Source: Phycisphaerales bacterium UBA966 (GTDB lineage: Bacteria; Planctomycetota; Phycisphaerae; Phycisphaerales; SM1A02). Taken from it: 13,551 bases of DNA. The stretch covers positions 29,130 to 42,680 of the forward strand of contig DBCE01000179.1 in NCBI GenBank assembly GCA_002292895.1, read 5' to 3'. Below the pieces are notes generated by a model. That model searched no databases. It saw nothing but the letters and a program-made list of their open reading frames with translations, and was not told the origin of the DNA. A program made the translations under genes and the position numbers. Below are positions 6,413-12,748 of this stretch, piece by piece. The number at the start of each line of letters is the position of its first letter. Positions within the stretch are counted from its first letter, which is position 1.

Positions 6413-7627
6413 ATGGCTTCTGTCGTCTTCTACTTCGAGCTTCATCAGCCGTTTCGGCTGCGCCGCTACTCAGTCTTTGACACAGACCCCTTCTACTTTG
6501 ACAACGAGGCGAATGCCACCATCCTGCGCAAAGTTGCGGATAAGTGCTATCGGCCAACCACGCAGAAGCTCCTGGATTTGGTGCGCCGACACGACCAACG
6601 TTTTCGGGTGAGTTTCTCAGTCAGCGGCACCGCGCTCAAGCAACTTGAGGAGTGGGCTCCGGACGTACTCGACACCCTGCGCCGCTTGGTTGATACCGGC
6701 GCATGTGAACTGCTTGATGAGACGAGCCACCATTCGTTGGCATTCCTGTTTTCACGTGCCGAGTTTGATGAGCAGGTACGCCTGCATCGCGCTGAGATCG
6801 CGCGGCTCTTTAATGGCTACCAGCCAACCGCTTTCCGCAATACGGAGCTGATTTACAACAATGAACTTGCTGGGCACGTCGCTTGGCTCGGCGACTACAA
6901 GACCATGGTCTGCGAAGGCGTCGACCGCCTGCTCACTGGCCGCAGCCCCAACTACGTGTACGCGCCGCCGGCGCAGGCAACGCCGCCAGGGCACCACCCC
7001 GTGCGTCTGCTCCTGAAGAACTACCGACTCTCCGATGACGTTGCGTTCCGCTTCAGCGACCGCAATTGGAAGGAATGGCCGCTGGACGCGCAGCGCTTTG
7101 CCAAGTGGGTCAATCAGATCAACGGTGATGGTTACCTCTGCAATTTGTTCATGGACTACGAGACGTTCGGCGAGCACCAATGGGCTTCGACAGGCATCTT
7201 TGACTTCCTGGACAAGTTGCCCGAAGCCGTCTTTGATGCAAATCCCGGGCAGAACGGATTCCTCACCGTCAGCGAAGCGTCCGCCGCACACCGCCCGGTG
7301 GGCGAGTACTCCAGCGAGCAATTCATTAGTTGGGCCGACAGTGAGCGGGATCTCTCAGCGTGGCTGGGCAACCCGCTGCAGGACAACGCGATTGCACAGT
7401 TGTATGAACTGGAGGCCGGCGTGCGTGCCCGCCATGCCGCCGGCGATCCATGGATTCTTGAGGACTGGCGCAAACTCACCACCAGCGACCACTTCTACTA
7501 CATGTGCACCAAGTACTGGGCAGACGGCGATGTCCACAAGTACTTCAGCCCGTACGACAGCCCGTACGACGCGTACATCAACTTCATGAATGTGCTTGAC
7601 AACTTGCGCACGCGGGTTGGGGTGTAA
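6413..7627 (+). CDS. Glycoside hydrolase family 57 (alpha-amylase-like)
   Basis: The product is 404 aa. GH57 enzymes cleave or transfer alpha-glucan chains (alpha-amylase, 4-alpha-glucanotransferase, branching enzyme) with a (beta/alpha)7 barrel. The family's conserved regions can be seen. HQPF is at 11-14, GACELLDETSHHSL at 96-109, FRNTELIY at 141-148 with E145 as likely nucleophile, FMDYETFGEH at 247-255 with D248 as likely acid/base, and TSDHFYYM at 357-364. Both catalytic carboxylates seem present, so it is probably active. There is no signal peptide, because the first barrel strand starts at residue 3. It is therefore probably cytoplasmic and acts on glycogen-like glucan. It stands alone between a divergent dehydratase and a convergent Wzz-like gene. 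Neither neighbour is a glycogen gene, so its link to the surface polysaccharide is unclear. No CTA or TTA leucine codons among 41 leucines by my count. Confidence 0.88.
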   Translation: MASVVFYFELHQPFRLRRYSVFDTDPFYFDNEANATILRKVADKCYRPTTQKLLDLVRRHDQRFRVSFSVSGTALKQLEEWAPDVLDTLRRLVDTGACELLDETSHHSLAFLFSRAEFDEQVRLHRAEIARLFNGYQPTAFRNTELIYNNELAGHVAWLGDYKTMVCEGVDRLLTGRSPNYVYAPPAQATPPGHHPVRLLLKNYRLSDDVAFRFSDRNWKEWPLDAQRFAKWVNQINGDGYLCNLFMDYETFGEHQWASTGIFDFLDKLPEAVFDANPGQNGFLTVSEASAAHRPVGEYSSEQFISWADSERDLSAWLGNPLQDNAIAQLYELEAGVRARHAAGDPWILEDWRKLTTSDHFYYMCTKYWADGDVHKYFSPYDSPYDAYINFMNVLDNLRTRVGV

Positions 7628-7631
7628 GCGG

Positions 7632-9299
7632 CTAGCGGACCTCGCCCGCTAAACGGCGAGGTGCCGGCCGTCGATCGGAAAGATCCGCAACCGCGCCAAT
7701 ATTGGCGGCCACATGATCAGCGAGCGGTGCGGCATGTGGTCCGCCAAGCCGAGCCAAGCCGCGCATCTGTTGGCGATCAAAGAGCATCCCGCGCATCGCC
7801 ACGACGGCCATCACGGCAGCCCACACTGCAAATCCAGCCAAAGCGATGGTTCGCAAAGACACCCAAGCCTCGCTACGGATCGTGGGAGCCATTTCCACCA
7901 TGTACATGCTGGACGTTGAATTCAAGTTGCGAGCGGAAAGAATCGTCATGATTTCATGCGCGCGGTCTGCGAATGAGGCAAGCGAGTCTGTGAGGGTATC
8001 AAGCCGCTTCGCAGATGCGAGCACCGCAGACGGCGTTGCAGAGCGCTCCTGCACTGTCTTCTCTAACCACGTCTCAAATTCTGACGTAGTGGTTCGATCG
8101 ATGACATCCAGTTCTGCCTGCAAACGTCGGTCTGTCAGTTCGCGTCGGTATTCAACATCGCGGCTCTTGACGGCCTGTTCAATGACTCGATCAATAAATG
8201 TGCCGTCAACATTCGCCAGGATTCCAGCCTGACGGGGGTCGTCCACGTTCGCATCTGTCTTGCGCCGAACCATGCGCGTCTCATCAGCATAATCATTGAA
8301 TGCCTCCACAAGGACGCGAGACTTCTCCTTGGCACTATTGAGTTCGGATTCAAGAAGTTTGCGGCGCGTTGAACGTATGGATGCGTATCCGTCAGGGTCA
8401 ATGGCCTTTGCTTCCTGCATGGTGTCGATATACGCCGGGATCACCATGTTGCGCCGAATGGAGGCCACCTCTTGCCCGAGGTCCACAATGGACGCTCCCC
8501 GTGAATCCTTGACAACATCCGAGCCGGGCAGTTTGCTCATCGCCGCGATCGACGTACTGAGTGCATCAATGAAACTCTTCATCCGCTCCGCATGAATCAC
8601 CGAACTAGCAGCCTGACTATCCGACGAAAGCTGTGCCGCAGACGCACGGAGTTCCTTGCCAAGAGGGAGCGGGTATTCATACGAGCGGGCGCCAGCGACA
8701 TCAGAGGCACGCGCCCACTCCACTGGAATGGCACCAAGCAGGCGCTCCATTTGGCCGTTGGACATCGAGTAACCAGGGGCACCCAGCAAGATCTCGAAGG
8801 AGGCACCAGACAGTGCCTTTGACTTGCTGGAAAATTCTGCTTCAAGGGCACTGCGCTCAGTGGCGGTGAGTTTGCTGTTTGACAACTTTTGCTGATAGTC
8901 ACTTCGGAGTAGGTCAAGCTCATCACCACCCCGAACAATCTGCAGGTTTCTGCAGAGATCAGGTAGCGACACCACGGCTTCGAGACCCTGCGCGCGCCAT
9001 ACCGGTTCCACCACGGACGTCGCAACAATGTCTTGCGGGCTGAATGGGGCTCGGTTGGGATATCGACCCTCGCGCGCGCCAGGGAAGGTGGGGGTGATTT
9101 CCATGTACGCGGTACGCGCTACTGGGGGAATAGCCCGCGAGACCGCCACTGCTGAAAGGGTCAAGAGCCCAACCACCAGCGTCGCCATAAAGAATCGACG
9201 GCGGTGGCGTTGTAGAAACCCAAGGATGTCAACGGAAGAACCCTCATCCACGAATGCATCTCCCGCAGACGACTCTGACCGAAATGTGTCTTGGCTCAT
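7632..9299 (-). CDS. Wzz-like polysaccharide co-polymerase (chain-length determinant)
   Basis: The product is 555 aa. A short cytoplasmic N-terminus with SSVDILGFLQRHRR is followed by a first membrane helix (about 38-57), a long periplasmic domain of about 425 residues and a second helix (about 482-503). A basic cytoplasmic tail of about 50 residues ends the protein. This two-helix layout and the pre-helix segment are those of Wzz/PCP proteins, which set O-antigen or exopolysaccharide chain length with the Wzy polymerase. The periplasmic part is polar and charged and probably largely helical or coiled. It is much longer than in classical Wzz. No tyrosine-kinase (Walker) motif is fused to the tail, and the Pro-rich motif often next to the second helix is reduced to one proline. 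The gene starts 20 bp after the stop of the asparagine-synthase-like gene. It is convergent with GH57, with a 4 bp gap. Confidence 0.75.
   Translation of the reverse strand: MSQDTFRSESSAGDAFVDEGSSVDILGFLQRHRRRFFMATLVVGLLTLSAVAVSRAIPPVARTAYMEITPTFPGAREGRYPNRAPFSPQDIVATSVVEPVWRAQGLEAVVSLPDLCRNLQIVRGGDELDLLRSDYQQKLSNSKLTATERSALEAEFSSKSKALSGASFEILLGAPGYSMSNGQMERLLGAIPVEWARASDVAGARSYEYPLPLGKELRASAAQLSSDSQAASSVIHAERMKSFIDALSTSIAAMSKLPGSDVVKDSRGASIVDLGQEVASIRRNMVIPAYIDTMQEAKAIDPDGYASIRSTRRKLLESELNSAKEKSRVLVEAFNDYADETRMVRRKTDANVDDPRQAGILANVDGTFIDRVIEQAVKSRDVEYRRELTDRRLQAELDVIDRTTTSEFETWLEKTVQERSATPSAVLASAKRLDTLTDSLASFADRAHEIMTILSARNLNSTSSMYMVEMAPTIRSEAWVSLRTIALAGFAVWAAVMAVVAMRGMLFDRQQMRGLARLGGPHAAPLADHVAANIGAVADLSDRRPAPRRLAGEVR
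7639..7662. terminator. 8 bp inverted repeat at the convergent GH57/Wzz gene ends
   Basis: ACCTCGCC and GGCGAGGT form a perfect 8 bp stem with an 8-nt loop, 11 bp past the GH57 stop codon and inside the last codons of the Wzz-like gene. Its place between convergent genes suggests a bidirectional transcription stop. No T-run follows on either strand, so it is not a classical intrinsic terminator. Confidence 0.25.
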
Positions 9300-9306
9300 G
9301 CGTGAA

Positions 9307-9312
9307 AGTATA
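9307..9312 (-). promoter_or_regulatory. Possible -10 element before the Wzz-like gene
   Basis: TATACT on the minus strand ends 7 nt before the ATG at 9299, in the 20 bp gap after the asparagine-synthase-like gene. The surrounding TGGTTTATACT closely matches TGGTTTATGCT upstream of that gene. It may be an extra promoter giving a leaderless Wzz mRNA. There is no Shine-Dalgarno sequence here. Confidence 0.3.
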
Positions 9313-9319
9313 AACCAAC

Positions 9320-11341
9320 TTACCCCCGCGCTACGCGCTCACCGTCCACGCCTTCACGTTCACACCATCGGCTCACCACACACGCCGTCCACGCGCGTTG
9401 TGCGGCGCCTTCGTCACCGGCGCGGGCTTGCACCAGTGCAGCATGGGCGGCCTTGCCATCCAATATGCCCTGCGCTTCAAGGCGCTTGGGGGAAAGAACC
9501 TCATCCACCCACTCCGCCAACGGGCCATCAAACCAGCGGCGGAGCGGGACCCCGAAACCCTGCTTGGATCGGCCGGCGATTCCGTGCAATTCCTTGGGTA
9601 AACGGTGCTGAAGCGATTCACGCAAAAGCAACTTTCCAACCGTTCCATCGGTGCGCCAGGCTGGCGGAATGCGCCAAGCAAAGTCAAAGAGCCGCGTATC
9701 CAACATGGGGTCCCGCGCTTCAAGACCGCACTCCATGCTGCACCGGTCAAGCTTGGTGAGGATGTCATCTGGCAGGTAGTTGGTCTGATCGCGGAGGAGA
9801 AGCTCGTCAAAGAACCCGTCGGGGTCATCGGGGAATTGGCGCGGCATATCGCGCGTTTCACGAGCAACGGTACTTGCCCAGAGATCGGATGGCAGCCGCT
9901 GAATGAGTGAGGCAGGCTCGGGCCACACTGCAAAGAACGATCGCCACAGTTCCTCATCGCCCGCGGCGCGCATACTGATGGCAGCCTTGTGCATGAGCCG
10001 ACCTCGTTGCGTGCGCCGCAGTGCAGATGGAAGCACGCCCTCGATCGGCCGCAACGCACGGTCCCAAGTGTCACCATGGAGCATCTCGATGGCATCAGCC
10101 ATGCGCCGGCGCGCAAAGAGTGGCACGGAACGGATCCAACGCGAAAGCGTGAAACCGCGGAGATGGCGTTCATATCCGCCAAAGAACTCATCGCCGCCGT
10201 CACCTGTCAGCACAACACCCACGGATTGCCGCGCGAAACGCGACACCGCCAATGTTGGAATGGCGCTTGAATCAGCAAACGGCGCATCAAAGCAGCCGAT
10301 ACTGTCTTCCACCAGCGACACAAGGTCGGCGTCATTGATCATCACTTCATGATGGTCAGTGCCAAGGGCCTTCGCGACGGCGCGTGCGTGCGCACGTTCG
10401 TCGTACTCGGCGTGCTCAAAGCCAACAGTGAAGGTGCGTAGCGGCGCAACGCCGGCATGGCGCATGGCGGCCACCACCAGACTGCTGTCGATTCCGCCCG
10501 AAAGAAACGCGCCAAACGGCACATCACTCATGAGACGGCGACGCACAGCGGACTCCAGCAGTCCATCAAACGCGCGCACCATTTCTGCACGGTCGCCGTG
10601 AAAGCCCTGCGCACGCGCGGCGGCGGCGGCGGTGCGTACGGAGTACCACTGCCGTTCATTGACGCGGCCGGTACTGAGATCAACACACAGCGCGTGGCCC
10701 GGGCGGAGCGCATGAACGCCCTCGTAAATAGTGCGCGTTCCACGCACCGAATGGGACCCCAGCACCGAAGCGATCGCCATGGGTGAGACACGGTTGCGAA
10801 AGACTGGGCATACAGCTAACGCCCGTAACTCGCTACCAAACACGAACACCGGCGCGCCGCGTCCGTCATCCGCATGGCCCCAGAAGCATGGCTTCACGCC
10901 GAATCGGTCACGTACCAACCAGAGCACGCGCTCATGCAGATCAAGCGCAGCGAAAGCGAACATGCCGTCAATGTCCGGAAGCGCTGCCTCCACTCCGCGC
11001 GCGTCAAGCAACGCGGCGAGCGTGGCCGTATCGCCAGTGGACGGACCAACACGGACGCCCGAGGCGAGCAATTCCTGTCTGATTTCTTGATGATTCCAAA
11101 TCTCACCGTTGTAGGCGATCACCCAGCGGCCCGATGGCGAAACCATCGGTTGCGCGGCGGCCTGCGACCGGTCAAGGATTGCTAATCGGCGGTGGGCAAG
11201 CCCCAGTCCAAATCGCGGCTCAAAGTAGGAACCCTCGCCGTCGGGGCCTCGATGCGCAATCATGGCGGACATGGCGCGAAGTGCAGCATTCGGATCGTTG
11301 ATCCGGTCTGAACGATCGATGAAGCCGGTAAATCCACACAT
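9320..11341 (-). CDS. Asparagine synthase (glutamine-hydrolysing)-like amidotransferase
   Basis: The product is 673 aa from the ATG at 11341. The frame is open further upstream to an ATG at 11407. However, class II glutaminases need the catalytic Cys at residue 2 after Met removal, and MCGFTGF at 11341 supplies it. The glutaminase domain shows HRRLAILD at 50-57, YNGEIWNH at 77-84 and GDT at 103-105. The synthetase domain has the PP-loop SGGIDSS at 281-287 and the later TGDGGDEFFGGY motif. An Ala5 linker (238-242) coded by a short GC-rich triplet run separates the domains. In surface-sugar loci such proteins often amidate uronic acids (as WbpS is thought to do) or are of unknown role, so true asparagine synthesis is not assured. 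It leads a minus-strand pair with the Wzz-like gene. Confidence 0.92.
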   Translation of the reverse strand: MCGFTGFIDRSDRINDPNAALRAMSAMIAHRGPDGEGSYFEPRFGLGLAHRRLAILDRSQAAAQPMVSPSGRWVIAYNGEIWNHQEIRQELLASGVRVGPSTGDTATLAALLDARGVEAALPDIDGMFAFAALDLHERVLWLVRDRFGVKPCFWGHADDGRGAPVFVFGSELRALAVCPVFRNRVSPMAIASVLGSHSVRGTRTIYEGVHALRPGHALCVDLSTGRVNERQWYSVRTAAAAARAQGFHGDRAEMVRAFDGLLESAVRRRLMSDVPFGAFLSGGIDSSLVVAAMRHAGVAPLRTFTVGFEHAEYDERAHARAVAKALGTDHHEVMINDADLVSLVEDSIGCFDAPFADSSAIPTLAVSRFARQSVGVVLTGDGGDEFFGGYERHLRGFTLSRWIRSVPLFARRRMADAIEMLHGDTWDRALRPIEGVLPSALRRTQRGRLMHKAAISMRAAGDEELWRSFFAVWPEPASLIQRLPSDLWASTVARETRDMPRQFPDDPDGFFDELLLRDQTNYLPDDILTKLDRCSMECGLEARDPMLDTRLFDFAWRIPPAWRTDGTVGKLLLRESLQHRLPKELHGIAGRSKQGFGVPLRRWFDGPLAEWVDEVLSPKRLEAQGILDGKAAHAALVQARAGDEGAAQRAWTACVVSRWCEREGVDGERVARG
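10618..10632 (+). repeat. (CGG)5 trinucleotide run within the asparagine-synthase-like gene
   Basis: Five perfect CGG units are read on the minus strand as the Ala run at residues 238-242, between the glutaminase and synthetase domains. Such a run could vary in length between strains, which would only alter the linker. It is short and may have no role. Confidence 0.5.
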
Positions 11342-11425
11342 GGTGATGCGTCCAACTCTGTACCCGGTCGAGACGGTGCCACGGGTTAGCATAAACCATT
11401 CACCCATGACTCACTGCGCTTTCTG
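11342..11425. promoter_or_regulatory. Divergent intergenic region, asparagine-synthase-like / O-antigen ligase-like
   Basis: This 84 bp gap is the longest non-coding stretch in the window. It contains GGTTAGCATAAACC (11384-11397), in which 4 bp inverted arms flank a minus-strand TATGCT. It also holds a weak inverted repeat, ACCCG (11362-11366) and CGGGT (11382-11386). Promoters for both genes should be here, but only the TATGCT is a reasonable candidate. I see no clear element for the plus-strand ligase gene. Confidence 0.35.
11388..11393 (-). promoter_or_regulatory. Possible -10 element before the asparagine-synthase-like gene
   Basis: TATGCT on the minus strand lies 46 nt before the ATG at 11341, so the mRNA would have a leader of about 40 nt. 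It sits in TGGTTTATGCT, which differs at one base from the sequence before the Wzz-like gene. Placing transcription here also argues against the upstream ATG at 11407 as the start. No convincing -35 was found at 16-18 bp spacing. Confidence 0.3.
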
Positions 11426-12739
11426 ATGACGAGTATCGAATCAAATTCCATGAATGCACCGACGGTGCTTCCGCCGAGCCGCATCGCCACTGTCGCCAGG
11501 CATGCGCATGAGGCTGCATGCTTTCTGTGGGTTGCCACGTTGCCAGTGGCGGTGGCGCCGGAATCGCTTGCGTTTTTTGTGTTGATGGTGGCAAGCGCAG
11601 CGCGCATTGTTGTTGACCCGGATTCACGAGCGAGTTTCCTTCGCGCCGTCCGCGTACTGCTACCCATGGTGCTGTTCTGCGCATGGGCGATGTGCGCATC
11701 AGCGTGGTCACCAAGCAATTTTCTGGGAGCGATCAAGTCCACGCCGTTACGAGCCACGCTTGGCGTCATGGCGCTGGTCCCCATCGTTGTGCGGCCATGG
11801 CCACTGCTACTGACCTTTGCAGCAAGCAGCACGGTGATGCTTGGGATTGCAGCCGTGCGCATCCTGGCTAACCCAAAACAGTTTGCGCGATTCAACGACG
11901 GATTTCCCGGGATTGTTGGGTCGTACAGCGCAACCTGTTTGGTGGCGGGGGCGCTCCTTGTCGGCGCTAGCGCAGTGGTGGTCGGAATACAGCGGCGACG
12001 CTACGCATCTATGGGTGTGATTCCCGCTGCCATCGCCGCGATCGTCCTGCGCGCTGCCGGTAGCCGGGCCGGGACAGTCGCTGCGCTGGTGGGCGTCGCC
12101 ATTTCTTCCGTCACCTTGGTACGGTCGGGACGAGTACGCCGCTGGAAAATTGCGGCAGCCATCACCCTCTTGGTCGTCACCGGCGGCGCACTTGTTTGGC
12201 AGTCAGCCGCCACCTCGCGCATGCTGCCTATTCTGGATGGCAACCCGGATCCAAACACGGCTACTACTCAGGGCGATCCGATGGCGCACATCATGGTGCG
12301 CGCAGCTGGGGTGCGCGGCCAAATCTGGTTCGTGTCCTTGTCGCTGATCAGCCAGCGGCCAGTGTTCGGCTGGGGAACCAAGAGCTGGAAGGACACATAC
12401 CCACAGGAAGTCATCCGGGTTCGTCATGCGGTCGGCGCAAGTGATCCAAAGAGCCGTGCGCTTGAGAGAGAGCACCATGCGCACAACGCACTCCTTCAAG
12501 CCTGGGTGGAACAAGGAGCCATCGGCGTGGCTCTCCTGGCTTGGATGATCGTTTCCTGCTGGCAAGTTTCTCGCCGTGTCGCAGACGATCTGCTCCGTGC
12601 CACCCTCTTGGGAATGATCAGTGTGTGGGTATGCAATGCCATGACAGGAGCGCTGATCACGTCGCACATTGCGATGGCATATGTTGGTTTGATGTTCGTG
12701 ACAGCCACCGCCACCAACACCCTTTCGCCGCGAAAGTAA
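11426..12739 (+). CDS. O-antigen ligase / Wzy polymerase family membrane protein
   Basis: The product is 437 aa and very hydrophobic, with roughly ten membrane segments. The only large polar stretch lies between about residues 255 and 350. That layout, with RGQIWFVSLSLISQRPVFGWGT at 297-318 (broken here as RGQIWFVSLS and LISQRPVFGWGT) and HHAHNALLQAWVEQGAIG at 350-367, is the signature of the Wzy_C/WaaL family. The His in the H-x-H-N motif is the conserved catalytic-type residue of the large periplasmic loop. The protein should either join finished glycan to an acceptor (ligase) or polymerise repeat units (Wzy), and sequence alone does not separate these. Two in-frame ATGs (11426 and 11450) are possible starts and neither has a Shine-Dalgarno sequence. 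The next gene starts 9 bp after its stop, implying one operon. Confidence 0.88.
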   Translation: MTSIESNSMNAPTVLPPSRIATVARHAHEAACFLWVATLPVAVAPESLAFFVLMVASAARIVVDPDSRASFLRAVRVLLPMVLFCAWAMCASAWSPSNFLGAIKSTPLRATLGVMALVPIVVRPWPLLLTFAASSTVMLGIAAVRILANPKQFARFNDGFPGIVGSYSATCLVAGALLVGASAVVVGIQRRRYASMGVIPAAIAAIVLRAAGSRAGTVAALVGVAISSVTLVRSGRVRRWKIAAAITLLVVTGGALVWQSAATSRMLPILDGNPDPNTATTQGDPMAHIMVRAAGVRGQIWFVSLSLISQRPVFGWGTKSWKDTYPQEVIRVRHAVGASDPKSRALEREHHAHNALLQAWVEQGAIGVALLAWMIVSCWQVSRRVADDLLRATLLGMISVWVCNAMTGALITSHIAMAYVGLMFVTATATNTLSPRK

Positions 12740-12748
12740 CCACTGCCC

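Noticed and set aside
6347..6445. Thirty-three-residue N-terminal extension of the WbpM/CapD-type dehydratase
   Set aside because: It would overlap the start of the divergent GH57 gene and use up the promoter gap, and its charged sequence does not look like the family's N-terminus.
6446..6460. Hairpin CAGCCG-TTT-CGGCTG just inside the GH57 gene
   Set aside because: It falls exactly on the codons for the conserved QPFRL motif, so protein constraint explains it. I see no sign of a regulatory role.
7547..7570. Perfect 12 bp tandem repeat AGCCCGTACGAC x2
   Set aside because: It encodes SPYDSPYD near the end of the GH57 protein. I believe this is a normal conserved segment of the family and not a separate repeat element.
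8940..8955. CTGCAG-GTTT-CTGCAG repeat in the Wzz-like gene
   Set aside because: It is short, inside coding sequence and isolated, with no companion elements. It is likely chance.
9028..9759. Open plus-strand frame of 243 codons opposite the Wzz-like and asparagine-synthase-like genes
   Set aside because: It is antisense to both genes, basic and Pro/Arg-rich, as expected of a shadow frame, and shows no domain.
9373..10203. Second minus-strand frame of 276 codons inside the asparagine-synthase-like gene
   Set aside because: It is a shifted-frame shadow. The true frame carries all the asparagine-synthase motifs on both sides without interruption.
11342..11407. Twenty-two-residue extension of the asparagine-synthase-like protein
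   Set aside because: The glutaminase nucleophile must be the N-terminal Cys, which only the start at 11341 gives.
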